Program-made: the position numbers and the translations under genes
NCBI RefSeq assembly: GCF_947179165.1
Contig: NC_077244.1
Coordinates: forward strand, 73,268,144-73,332,143
Direction of reading: 5' to 3'
DNA: 64,000 nucleotides
Source: Solanum dulcamara
Lineage: Eukaryota; Streptophyta; Magnoliopsida; Solanales; Solanaceae
Notes under the pieces: model-generated
The model's input: only the letters and a program-made list of their open reading frames with translations
Database searches by the model: none
What the model was told of the DNA's origin: nothing
Shown: positions 50,041 through 61,462 of the stretch, one piece after another
Position numbering within the stretch: the stretch's first letter is position 1
Layout: each line of letters begins with the position of its first letter

Positions 50041-50509
50041 TTGGAGAAAATTTTCCAACAGAAATCACTAACTTGTTCATCCATTCAACAGAATTTATAA
50101 GCTGCAAATAACTGATAATGTTTGCATTAGAAAACCATTGACATTTGACGTCAAAGAATATCTACCTTCGTAAAAAATACCAGAATGAACTCACAAACAC
50201 AATTGTGTCATTTTCTCTTCCATTTCTCTTCCACAAGAGGATTGTTGCTCAATCATACTCATTCAGGTACAAGTTCAGATCCCATCAATACCCTCCTCCT
50301 TTCTTATATCTTTCTTCCTCACCCCCAAGAAAGAAGATTGAAAAGAAGTAACAACAACTAGGCCTCAATTCTAAGCTAGTTGTGAGTATGCAAAAAAGAA
50401 AAAAGAGAAGAAAAAAGAATAAGATAAAATCTAGAGCGCTAAACCTAACATCTCATTTCCTTTCTTATACCACAAAGACGCTAGAAGCAGCACAAGGAGA
50501 GTTTACTGT

Positions 50510-53500
50510 TCAAGTACCTTCGAAAAATTTGGGATCTGAAGTATTGCCTTGGAGATATGATACATCATCCTCAAATAACTGTAACCCATCCAGCTGAGCA
50601 AACTTATTCAAAATACAGCCAACAAGACTATAAGCAACCATACTTGTCTCATCAGAACCTTCCTGGATAAGAAGATACTGATTTCTACTCATGTTTTGCC
50701 TGTGAAGTGATACGTTTTTTTCTTCTGAACACTCTGTCGATGTAAATTTTGGTGGTGTGCATCCCAAGTCTCTGGCAGTTCCTTTTTCCTCCATATCATT
50801 CCTGCCTGATCCTCTATTAGGAGAGAAATGTATAGCAAAACTATTTTGATCTCTGGTTGACATAGATGAGCATGAATCCCTTCTTTCCTGTTGGCCTGTG
50901 CTTCCTAAATGGTTGTCTTTACCATTCATACTATTTGCGACTTCAGAAGCTTTTGATTCTAAAAATGACGAGGAATTTTCAAACCAATTGGAATGAATTG
51001 AATCTACTCCATCGGTATACATTGACTCTACCTTGACGCTCAACTTGTGTTCGGGTGAAAGCAGAGAGGATAAACCGTCATCTCGGCTAGAGGTGATTGG
51101 TGACTTGAAATCACTTTGGTTTATCTCGCCAACACTTTCTGCTTGGCTGTATGAGACATTAGGATCAGACTTGCAATTTTGAGGAAGATCAGAAAGATGT
51201 TCATCTTCATCACCACCTTCATAATAACTTTCCTCTGCATTCTCCATGTAAGCATTTGCAAAATGTTCACTGACATCACATTCAATGAGTAAATCCCAAA
51301 CAATTTGTTTTATCTGAGCACTAATAGTCAGCACACATTCTACTTCTTCCTCTACCTCCTTGTTTGAGTAAGTTTTGCTATATGCATGCCTATATGTTTT
51401 GTTAATAATTGCTAGACTTTCTAGCAAACTTTCAGGGGTAGACTGCAAGTCGCTGCATTCGAGAAGATATTCAGTCAACAGTTTCTTCACGCTTACACGC
51501 AAACGAACACTTCTTCTGGCAGCTTTACCATTAGAATCCAGCACAAGAGGCAAATTTCCCAGCTCTGCAAAACTTACTTTTGTTTTATCATCTAGAATCC
51601 TGATTGCTTTTGCTATATCATTCTGCAATGCTTCTACATCTGGTGAAAGTTTTCGGAAAAAACTCTGAGAGGGACAATAATTAAGTTCTGGTTTTAGCAT
51701 TAAAGCTGCTACAGACAAAGCCTTAGCCAGGGGTTCTGGTGGTTCATCCCCTTCTTCATAGTCTGATAACATTTTTAATGAAGTTCTCCTAATTTGTTCA
51801 ACTAAACTTCCAATATTCCAACATATTCTAGGAGGCTGCAGAATAGGGATGTAACCTGTGACATCCCTCAGATTCCTATGCATTTTACTCAAAGTTAGAA
51901 GAGACAACTCCTCAAGTCTACCCAGAACATAAATAGCAGAACTGCGAAAGGATTCTGAAGTAGAACAAGAAGCCCCATGATTAACACGAAAGTTTTGAGG
52001 ATCTTTGAGGAGTTGAGAAATTTGTTTAATTCGACTTTGACTGGAATCATCATGCTTATGGAGAATTTTGGGAAGAAATTGCTTGATTATCCTTCTCATT
52101 TGCCAATTGGTTTTCTCAAAAGTAATTGAGCCGCCAGTTACAGTCTCTGCAATACAGGATAACCCCGTGTTGTTCATCTTATCAAGCATGGAATATATGC
52201 CTCTCAAATTCTCAGCTGAATTGGAGAGCAATGTGGCTGGCGCACCATGACATGTCCTTTCACCCTTATGCACTCCAAATGCCTTTGCAACAGAAGTTCG
52301 AATGTTCTCATAATGTAACTGGAATTAAGGCACAAAGAAAATATATCAGCTTAGTGGGGAAAAACACTTCGGAATTTAGTTTAACAACTACAGATAATGT
52401 TCTATACAAACAAAGAACAAGTTTTTCTGAAATAGGGAGTGCATGATATCCTTTGCTTCAAAAATTACACGTGAGCAGTCTCATTTGGATTTAAGAAAAG
52501 AAAAGAAAAAAGAGATACAGTCGGGAATGTTTTATCAATTTTGAGTGGCAGCAAGTCATTACATCAGCAAGCATTAAAAGGACCACTTACATCATCTTCT
52601 CTAAGCAATGATTCAGGTAAACTCCTGCAGATACAGACAAAAGAGTCGAGGTTAAGTTTGAAGTGCAACACATTACTTGAAAAACAACATGCGCTCTATG
52701 CTAATTCATTATGAATCCAGATAACAATATTAATAAACAAGTTATCATTTATAAGATCAACCCATGTACTAATGTACTGTACACTTCTAATAAGTATGTA
52801 GAAAGAGTATAGGAAAACAACTTTCGCCAAGAAAGCACAATGCTTTAAAAGAGCCAAGTCAAGGAGATAAATTTGCTGCTTCATCTTCAATTATAATAGA
52901 GAGCACTGCTGTAGTCAGTGCTGCTCATAATTATGCATATCCAACTTAAAAAGAAGTGTCAACTGCACTATCTCAACAATATTTAACATTGTATGAGCCT
53001 GAATAGATGTGTGCATCAAGTCCAATACTTTTCGTGTCTTTCATTTTCTTCCCCTTCAAATACTCTCCTAGCTGGCAAATAAAGGGGTTCATAAATTTTA
53101 TCTTGTCATCTCGATTAAATGGTGAGACCACACGCTTCATAGAAGTGCACGCATCAAACAATTACGTGCAAAGTGATCCAAATGATAAGTGGTCGGTTCT
53201 TTGAATGTTTGGCAAGTCGGATCATTCTCGGTATTATTGCATATAAGATACAGAATTAATTGCAATTTTATCATTTTTCTTTATAATCGTGGTGTCCAGG
53301 GCCAGCTTGCGCACACCTCAACTAATTCCACGAGGTACCTACCAGCTCCCACCAACATAAAACCGAGTAACACTGTACACCAAAGATTGAACAGATGAGA
53401 AGAAATCTCATGGTTCCCAACCAACTTTATTGACCACTAGGCCACACCCTTGGGTGCATTGCAATTTTATAATTATACTACTCCTAAATTCATACAAGTG

Positions 53501-54784
53501 TTTGATATTTTTTAAAGTCTTTAATTGTGAGCTTCACTTCAAAGAAGCATGCGCTTCATTTGTGGGTTTTTCATTTAAGGCCCCACGGTTTTTAGCGCGA
53601 TTTACTTTTTCAATTTGCCTGAAAAACATGTGGCAATGCAAATCACCTATAAGATCTGCAGTTTTTGCATTGAAGTTCCTAAGGAAGTGCATCTTACTGG
53701 TGATAGCCTGTTCAGTATTATGCTTAGAAACTGTGGTGCTCTTAACGGAGAGACTAAAGACAGTTAACCATTTGCCATTGCATTGTCCCTGAGCTTCAGT
53801 AAGCTGTCCTTGTGTTTGTGCTGGTGGGATCCAATGGTATATGCCCTCATCAGTCGAGAAGTTGCTAATGGCTGGGAAAATGCACTTCAGAGGAACATAT
53901 AGACGAATAGGGAAAAACATCTTCTCAAGTCTCTTTCAGTACATCCTTGTTCCGCAAAGGAATAATCAACTCTTTAAGAGAAATACGTCCACTGAAACGC
54001 AATTCACTTCACTTCTTTCAAAAACTGGCCTAGGGAACATCTTTTATGTGGAATAACAAGTGATTGTAAACTTCTGATATTTGTGTATTTTTGCACAGTT
54101 TATCCTTGGTATTGGCTTTTTTGTGTAATTTCCTTTTGTCCTTGGAATTGCTGAGGTGTCACATTTTGATATACTACTAGCCTAAGAAAAATGCAATCCA
54201 CATTAGTAGAAGCTGAAAATAAGGACCACAATCATATGTCATGTTTCATCTCATTTACAAATATCAAGATTCACATTTTGAAATATGATTCATTACATTA
54301 TGGTCTGCAAAGCAATCGATGGAAGAATATCAACATTCAATAGATGTGGAACAAAACTTTTACTAAGTGATCTTCAGTTTGTTTGTTCCCTAACTTAGTC
54401 AAAGCTAACAGAAGAAGGAAATGTCAAAGGGAATCGACAGACAACGCATTCACGTACCCTTGCAGTCAAATGGAACAGTCAATTTTGCAAATATTCAACA
54501 ATACAAAAGCAGTGCAACTGCTAAAATGCCATTTCTAGGGAGAAATGTTTTAACTAACCAGGACAACACTTATATAAGAGACCCAAAAAGAAGAGTCTTT
54601 ATAAATAAATAAATAAATATATATATATATATATGACTTAAAGGAGTAAAAAAGTTCTCAGGTATCACCGGGAGGTTTGAGTCTTTCCATCAATTTTTGC
54701 TCTCTTTCGGACAAATGCAAGTCCATTAACCAGGACAACACTTATATAAGAGACCCAAAAAGAAGAGTCTTTATAAATAAATAA

Positions 54785-54834
<50 letters not shown>

Positions 54835-55859
54835 CTTAAAGGAGTAAAAAAGTTCTCACGTATCACCGGGAGGTTTGAGTCTTTCCATCAATTTTTGCTC
54901 TCTTTCGGACAAATGCAAGTCCATTAACCACCTGCAAAATTAATTTCATATTCATAAATAATGAGTACTCAATATTATTCCCACAAACATTTTGTATTGC
55001 ATTACGGATACAAAGAAAATTGTGCCCTCAATTAAATTTTATATGACACTCTACCCACTTTAGAACATCCTAAAATGTTTGAGAACATTCTCTCTCTACA
55101 CAATTTTCACGAATCTAAGGAAACTTAAAAAAATAAAATTCATCAAATTATTCAATTCTTTTTGCCTAGTAAATTTTATTCAGTGTAAAAAGTGCACAAA
55201 GGTTTGTGCATGAATTTACAGAAATTATACATATTTTATATTTTGATGTTTTATCATTCAAACTCCCCACTTGTGGTACACTGGGTATGTTGTTGTTGTT
55301 GTTGTTTTGTCTATCAAACTAATTTTTCAACTCCTACTTTAATATTTTCTCCACTATCACTAATATAATAAGCAAGCCGATTTCATCTCAACCAGGCCAG
55401 GGCTTTGGTTTAGTAGTAAAAGTGCAACCTAAATGTGTGAGTTAGCACGTCAGTGGTCCGAACCATGCCACAAACAAAAACATGGTATTCGAGTAAAGAA
55501 GGGCAGAGGGATCGAGCTACTGACCTCAAAGATTTCTCGATTATTAAAAAAGTCAATTTCAACTCAAACTCCATACCTTCTCAAACACTATCAATACGGA
55601 AAAAAAATATAACCACTCAAACACAATCACATAAAAGGAGACAGATGGAGTATTACACAAAGAAAGTATCAAATTGGGAAGGATCATCAATGTAGTGCCA
55701 AAACTAAATGATGGAAATTCAACTGTAGCTTGCTTCCAATGAAGAGTTAAACTGATGTCAGGGAAAAGAAAAGGGTTACCTTCTCTTGAGCCTAAGTTCT
55801 TTATCTTTCTTCTTCAATTGAGACACCAAATCTTTACAATCCTCCATGTAGGCCTCCAT
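50510..55859 (-). CDS. Plant protein of unknown function, 4 exons, about 664 aa
   Basis: Exons are 55859-55780, 54931-54860, 52624-52591 and 52318-50510. The GT-AG junctions and phases close to 665 codons. The N-terminus MEAYMEDCKDLVSQLKKKDK, then LRLKRRWLMDLHLSEREQKL, reads as a charged helix, continuing with SLPESLLREDD. The long last exon holds conserved-looking blocks: TGGSITFEKTNWQMRRIIKQ, SKMHRNLRDVTGYIPILQPP, SVKKLLTEYLLECSD and LTISAQIKQIVWDLLIEC. A low-complexity acidic/Ser-rich stretch follows, then a C-terminal MVAYSLVGCILNKFAQLDG. I recall this layout as an uncharacterised plant family, with no established function. Intron 2 (2.2 kb) contains a SINE and a partial copy of exon 2. 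The leader upstream of 55859 contains GC-rich text near 56320-56360. Confidence 0.85.
53259..53470 (-). mobile_element. SINE with 13-base target duplication
   Basis: ATTGCAATTTTAT at 53259-53271 and 53458-53470. The 186-base insert, on the minus strand, has a 5' head 'aagggtgtggcctagtggtc' and an internal 'ctcgactaatt'-like segment, and ends near 'ggacaccacg' with an A-rich tail. This is the most complete SINE copy in the window. Located in intron 2 of the 50510-55859 gene. Confidence 0.85.
54558..54928. repeat. Tandem duplication carrying a copy of exon 2
   Basis: A unit of about 172 bases at 54558-54729 is repeated at 54730-54928 (longer only through (TA)n expansion). It includes most of exon 2 of the minus-strand gene. 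The distal copy (54860-54931) has both splice sites. The proximal copy (54662-54729) has CT in place of the GT donor (54661-54660) and no acceptor at its other edge, so it should be a dead exon. Confidence 0.9.
55263..55305 (+). mobile_element. RTE/SINE 3' tail
   Basis: 'ccccacttgtggtacactgg' followed by 'gtatg' and (TTG)n. Only the terminal 40 bases are present. Intron 1 of the 50510-55859 gene. Confidence 0.65.
55381..55566 (+). mobile_element. SINE with diverged target duplication
   Basis: Box A 'tggtttagtagt' and a degenerate box B 'ggtccgaacc' followed by a body ('acaaacaaaaacatggtatt', 'gggcagaggg') and a short A tail. TTTCATCTCA (55381) and TTTCAACTCA (55557) flank it, 9 of 10 matching. 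Intron 1 of the 50510-55859 gene. Confidence 0.7.
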
Positions 55860-58544
55860 ATTATCTTATTCCTTCAGAACACAAAAAATAGTTTTAGGAT
55901 TTAGTTCACTTCTTCAACTGAATTGACTTCAAAAAAATGCTTTCTTTAGTCATTTACATTCTCAGAAAACTTATACCAACTACTCAAATCCAAATTAGGT
56001 GGTGTATGGGTCAGCTTGGACGCAACTCGATTAATGACCCAAATTAGGATTACAATCACAACTTTGAGAAATTGCCACGAGAGAGAAAAATACGAAAGTA
56101 TACTCAAAATTGTAAGAATCATAAGGAACTATGATATCAGATATGAAGCTTCACAAACACAGCAATATAATCCAAAATTCAGTAAAATTCGTGTTTTACC
56201 TTCAAAAATATTTGAAAAAAGAACAGAAAGGTACCGAAAGAGGAATATTCAGAGAGATAACAAGAGAAACGTACAGTTTGATTCCGTCGGAGAAAGAGAA
56301 GGTAGGATTTCGCGGCAGAAAGAGATGAAGAGAGCGGCGGCGGCTCGCGGCGGGAACGTTGGGAAGAATTAGAGACTGGGTTGAGTTCGAATTTGGGTCT
56401 ATTTATCTTCTGTTAATCCAGCCTGCTAGACGTAACACGGGCTTGGGCCAAAATCTTGTTCCAAAATATAGCACCTTGTAATCCCTTTATTTAACATATT
56501 TTAGTGAAAATATGTGTGATATGACGCAAAGTATTTTAAAGAATTAAGCTAAATAGCTGTACATCTAATAGTTAAATTAAAATATATGTGGATAATTATA
56601 TATAATTAATATATATATATATATATCGGCTAAAGAGTGAATCTAACCTACTATTTTGTATTTAATAAGATTCCTTCAAAGTTCAAACACAATATTGGAT
56701 CAAGTTCACATTTTAATTACAAAAAGAGTTACTCTTTTAAATAGTAATGATGTTACAAAAATTATTAGTGGCCTTAATATCAATTAAAATCAACTAGCAG
56801 CTTTTACGATTACTATTTAAAACTTATTTGTCAGTAAAGAGGTATTTATAATTAATATTTAGGCGCTTTGAATTTAAAGTTTCAAACTTGAGACAAAAAA
56901 GTTCGAAGTTTGGAGTTTGAACTCTACATCTAGAATTTCAAACTATAAGACATGATTTTCTGAAATTTGAACTCATAACAAAGCAGGAATCTACCACTCA
57001 AACCATGAGATGTGGCTATGTTTTAAATACTTTACAAATTCTGAATATTTTTTTAACAATCTTACTCATGTTTTAGTAGAAAAATATATTTTTAATTGAA
57101 ATTAGGTTTCTTCCTATCAAATATACAATATATTAAAATTAAATATGCATGTAAGCTGAGAGAGATATGCTAAGTTGGAGAGGAACTTCTAGCTTTTATA
57201 TAATTGAAAGAGAAAATGATTTTCACCCGTATAATGATGACATTTGATATTTAAAATATCATTTCAAGACTAAATTTTACTTTTGATTTTGTACGGCGTA
57301 TATTCTATCATCCCTAGACCTCACTTATGGCTTTTGAGATTTCACTGAGTATGTTGTTGTTACTGATGCTTTAAGTCAAGTTTAAGGTCATGCTTCAATG
57401 ACCATTAAAGGTATTGGTATAGTACTTTTTTATTCTTAGTCAGAGATCATGGATTCGATCCTTAGGTATGAAGTTATTTTTGGGAAGGAGTTTTTATTCT
57501 TTAGAGTGAAATTTTCCAATACGAATCTAAATTAGCCGAACCTCAATAAAAATTCAAAAAAAAGGTCATGCTTCAAGAAATAACGGATATTACACATTGC
57601 CTTGGAATTTTTTCCTGCTCGACCCATCACTATACCGATATATTTTATTTGATGGATTACAAGTTACAATAAAAATATGATAATACATAAATTTGTCCTC
57701 AATTTTTTTTAATTATTCTCTAACTTTATGGGGTGACATTTTACACCCTATTCTTGCTAAATGTGTGTCTGTCATCCCATTAAAACGTGATATTAGCAAT
57801 GCGTAATATCACATTTTGCAAAACAATTGAAATTTTGGGCATAAGATCCCTAAAAGAACCATCAATAATATAACACCACTTATCAAGTGTGTAGGGCCAC
57901 AATACGAAACCACATAGGACACTCTATTTAAATGAGCGTATATTCCAAGTAAAATTATTGCGAAGATTGGAGTTGCAATCCAATAGGAAATTTATTATAC
58001 GTCAAGCAAAACTTAAAAGACTAGTCTGTTAGTTAAGAGAGCCTATTATGCTTATAAACTAATCAATATATCTTTTTTAATCAATGAGAGATAATTGACA
58101 CTTAATACTTGCCCCCGATTAATAAGGACCAACGATTGAATGATTTTGTTGGTCATGGTTGGGCGCTGATCGTCCCCTCTAAAAAATTGAGTCATCATAT
58201 TATCGTGACCACGATTCAAATTTATGAATAAATTCAGTCAGCAAATATATAAGCCCGAAGATAAGCTTCTACATTTAAAGGAGTTCACGAATATCATTTC
58301 ATTTTAATGACACTTTTACAAATGACCATAATATAGTCTACATGTCTCAAATTCTCAATTCACATCGAAGAATTCTTCATAAACCTTGGAATCCTAATAT
58401 CCAAACATTTTCAAATCTCTCCCCCTCTCTCCCCTCTATATATTTGCTTTTCATGTACAAGACACATAAAAATAACCATGAAATAATATATCTCAATTCA
58501 CATCAAAGGAATTAATTTAACCCTTCATAACAAAAGTTTGTATA
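55860..58544. other. Promoter region and AT-rich spacer
   Basis: The first 500 bases are the leader and promoter of the minus-strand gene at 50510-55859. The rest is AT-rich. At 57296-57356 there is an RTE/SINE 3' end ('gagatttcactgagtatgtt'). A SINE is listed separately at 57384. No other gene seen. Confidence 0.5.
57384..57576 (+). mobile_element. SINE with 15-base perfect target duplication
   Basis: AAGGTCATGCTTCAA at 57384-57398 and 57562-57576 are identical. The 163-base insert has a box B-like 'ggattcgatcc' about 60 bases in, the body text 'ccaatacgaatctaaattag' and a terminal A-run. tRNA-derived head; non-coding. Confidence 0.88.
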
Positions 58545-58677
58545 TCAAATATTCCTTATCAACAACAACATGTCCAGTATAGTCCCACAAGTGGGGTGCA
58601 CATAGATCTTATCTCTATTTTCATGAGATAAAAACGTTATTTAGGATAGACTCTTGGGCTCAAATGTCCCTTATCAA
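58545..58677 (-). mobile_element. TTG-tailed short element at the stop codon of the S-protein homologue
   Basis: Flanks 58545-58562 and 58660-58677 match at 16 of 18 bases. The 97-base insert between them (58563-58659) starts on the plus strand with 'caacaacatgtcca', the reverse of the (TTG)n tail, and continues 'cccacaagtggggtgcac'. The right-hand target copy contains the last six codons of the SPH gene, including its stop. Confidence 0.85.
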
Positions 58678-59142
58678 ATAGTCGTTAATATCGAAGCCAA
58701 CGGGGACAAAAAGCTTCTCACGTTCCCACCTCACACGATCTGCTTTATACAAATAAGGAAAATTTGTGACACTCCAAAAGCATTTTGTACATTTGGATCT
58801 GACATTATAAGCCCAAAAGAAGCCATGTGTACGTGGATTAATGTACAAATAACACCATCTCATAGGGAAAGCAATTTGTGAGATGTTAAATTTGTAATTA
58901 TCACCTGGAGGAAGCTTTGTTAAGGTGTTAATTGTGTCGAAATCTCTGCACATATAATAAATTGAGAAATTGTTATCGTTGGCTAATGTTACCTCAATTA
59001 TAGGGAACATTTTGTTTACGAAACTTGTTTGTTCAGCATTTGAATATTGTGGGGAACAAAGGAAAATTATCAAAACAATGATGAAGAAAAGAGGACAAGA
59101 GTTTGTAATGTTTATTGCCATGACGATGGATTTTTTTTTCAT
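58660..59142 (-). CDS. S-protein homologue (plant self-incompatibility S1 family)
   Basis: Intronless, up to 160 aa. An alternative start at residue 8 (MAINITNS) is equally plausible. It has a signal peptide (hydrophobic 18-30, likely cleaved near NAEQ). The Plant_S1 beta-sandwich core includes MRWCYLYINPRTHGFFWAYN and SKCTKCFWSV, with four conserved-spacing cysteines (C65, C97, C118, C121). SPH proteins are small secreted proteins; the founding Papaver member is the stigmatic S determinant, while most others have unknown roles. Length and cysteine pattern are normal for the family. The last six codons lie in a target-site duplication, so a transposon supplies everything after the stop. Confidence 0.9.
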   Translation of the reverse strand: MKKKSIVMAINITNSCPLFFIIVLIIFLCSPQYSNAEQTSFVNKMFPIIEVTLANDNNFSIYYMCRDFDTINTLTKLPPGDNYKFNISQIAFPMRWCYLYINPRTHGFFWAYNVRSKCTKCFWSVTNFPYLYKADRVRWEREKLFVPVGFDINDYLIRDI

Positions 59143-60170
59143 TTTTTTTGGTCATGGCAATTGTTTAGGTTAATTTTGGGTAAGGGAATATAAGGGTTTG
59201 TAATAATGGAAATTGATGGTTTTCCTATATTTTGGGAATTTGAGGAAAGATATTTTTAGAGGAGTGAGTTTGTGAATAATAAGAAAAAGAAAAGAAAGAA
59301 AACTTCTTTCATTTTTTTATAAAAAAATTGAACCTAAATTACTTTTTTTCCCTTGGTTTCCTCGATCGATGTTGTTTTGTACTGACATTGGGTCCGACTA
59401 ATCTAGTTTTGTTTCGTGTAAGCTCATTTAAGAGAAAATCACTTTCTAACATGATTTTTTTCCATATGGATTCAAAATCGATACATCTCATTAAGAGTGA
59501 AGAGATCGTATACGTCTCATCAAAACCCTTTAATGGTGAACCTTAATTACTTATTGGAAAAGAAAGTCTCTTTTGATGGCCGGAGGATAAAATTCTTGGT
59601 ATTTTTTATCCATTTACGTAGGAAATATTTGTATTTGGATTATTTTTAAATGTATATTAACTTTCTTAAATATGGAGTAACGATACAAATTTAACATATC
59701 ACATGAATAATTAAATTATAATGGAACGATTAATAATTCTGAAGACTTGTAAATATTCATAAGGGATCAAAAGTAGACTATACATTTCAAGAAATTGAAA
59801 GTTACATGTTCTTAATCATATAAAAAAAAATCAATAACTTACATTCCTTTTTGCAATAAGAAATGTTTTTAAAAGGAAAGGTGAAATCCCAAATTTTCCT
59901 TTATATCCTATGGTTAGGATTATTCCAAATAAATTATAGGTTAGTGCTAATCCCAATTACCTAGTAATAATAGATACCATTAACAAATAGGCAAGAAGCT
60001 TATCTTCACTGACCCATGATGTAAACAAAAATGCTAATAAGCCTATTTTTTTTATTATTTTTTATTTTTTTTTATGGGACTAATAAGCCTATAAATTTCA
60101 TTCTTTGTGCTTTTCTATTTCTAGCTTTAGCTATATTAATACCACTGTACAAGTGGTGATATTTTGAGTG

Positions 60171-60272
60171 AAAAAAGAACATTATTGGATAAGCCCTATC
60201 TCTATGTGCATTTTAAAGGTGAAAAAAGAACATTATTGGATAAGCCATATCTATATGTGCATTTTAAAGTTT
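60171..60272. repeat. 51-base tandem duplication
   Basis: The unit 'aaaaaagaacattattggat' plus 'aagccctatctctatgtgca' and 'ttttaaag' is present at 60171 and 60222 with three differences. Confidence 0.85.
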
Positions 60273-60290
60273 ACTCATATAAATCGATCG

Positions 60291-60427
60291 TGTAAGGAAA
60301 TCTTTTTTTTTTTTGATTTTTCATCTGTTGTCCAGAGCCAGTGGAGCCTCGAACCCAATACTTCTGATTAAGAATAAAGCAGTTCCATCATTGAACCACA
60401 ACTAATGTTGGTTTGTAAGGAAATCTT
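60291..60427 (-). mobile_element. SINE with 14-base perfect target duplication
   Basis: TGTAAGGAAATCTT at 60291-60304 and 60414-60427. On the minus strand the 109-base insert has box A 'tgtggttcaatgatgg', box B 'gggttcgaggctcc', and a terminal poly(A) (the T-run at 60305-60314). About 1.0 kb upstream of the BURP start codon. Confidence 0.9.
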
Positions 60428-61383
60428 CTGTTATTACATCATTTTTATTTATCGTAGCACATAGTTGATCTTTTTTCAATATTATAAATTAAATCATATT
60501 TTTTAAGGGGAATTAACTATATAAATATGTTTCGAGTGATACGAAGTACAATTATTATTTTTATACCAACAGTAACTATATACAAGATTGAATTCTCCTT
60601 CTTTTGGTTCTCTTAGAATTCTTGTTTATGCATCACAGTTCACACGGAAGAAAAGTACCAAATGTCTCTTTAATTTGTTAGTGGAAACACTTCCATTTTT
60701 ATTTTATTTTTGTTTTTTATTCGTTATTTGATATTCATATTGAATTACGATTAAATTTGAATTCACGCATTACAAGATTCATTTCTGAAGGCGACCTCTG
60801 AAATAATTATTTTGAATTTTCAAAGGCTTGAATTTGAGACCTTTGATTAAGGTGGATGACGTGTAACTTTGCTTTTATTATAATATTTTTTTCTTTCTGC
60901 TTTTTATCATGTCTTACGGATAATCCACTATTGACTTTTAACTAAATCATTTTCAAGTTGGTAACAAAAATGTATCTCTAAATAATGCGTTGTTTTTTCA
61001 ACAGTGTTTAATCACCATCTTCTCTTTTTAGCTAATGCAAACAGCAGCAAACATCACCATTGCCTTGTCTCAATCTAAAAGTAAAAGGTAGAAATACGAT
61101 TGGTATCAAAATCCATTAAAAGAATCAGAAAAATTAATCTAAATAGTCGTCCATCCACTGATTAAATTAAAAATAGCCGGCAGATATATATTATATCTAT
61201 AATCCATATATAATATGTGTATGGTCATGTATAATCAGTATATAATCCATGTATACAGGCTAAAAAAATAAATAGTAAATCTGTCCGACTATCGTAGAAC
61301 TAATTGTGTATAGTTTGCATAATTTCAAGAGCTTTATGATTATAAAAATGTAATTAATATCAAAATGTCTGGGATTTTTCCAT

Positions 61384-61391
61384 TATAAATA
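61384..61391 (+). promoter_or_regulatory. TATA box of the BURP gene
   Basis: TATAAATA, 71 bases before the ATG, in the context 'cattataaataaggaag'. This position implies a short leader. Confidence 0.7.
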
Positions 61392-61439
61392 AGGAAGTTT
61401 CTTGAGGTAAAAAATCTCAAGAAACACTAATTCAAGTCT

Positions 61440-61462
61440 CCCCCCCCCCCCCCAAAAAAAAA
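61440..61462 (+). repeat. C14-A9 homopolymer tract at the BURP start codon
   Basis: Fourteen C residues (61440-61453) then nine A residues (61454-61462), the last being the A of the ATG. The tract occupies the end of the 5' leader. Confidence 0.95.

Larger units (their letters stand above)
59143..61383. other. Spacer between the SPH and BURP genes
   Basis: Divergent promoter interval of about 2.3 kb between the SPH gene (-) and the BURP gene (+). It is AT-rich. It contains a tandem duplication and a SINE listed separately. No gene seen. Confidence 0.5.

Noticed and set aside
49877..50071. 64-codon frame with a hydrophobic start and a repeated SPFRRPY, resembling a small secreted peptide
   Set aside because: The first codon is TTG and no upstream in-frame ATG gives a credible start. 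The repeat is explained by a 33-base tandem duplication.
53534..53920. 128-codon open frame on the minus strand within intron 2 of the 50510-55859 gene
   Set aside because: No recognisable domain, does not fit the splice phase of the host gene, and composition is similar to surrounding intron. It could be an old gene fragment, but I cannot support it.
56016..56372. 118-codon plus-strand frame near the promoter of the 50510-55859 gene
   Set aside because: Lys/Arg-rich, low-complexity text overlapping the minus-strand gene's leader, with no domain.
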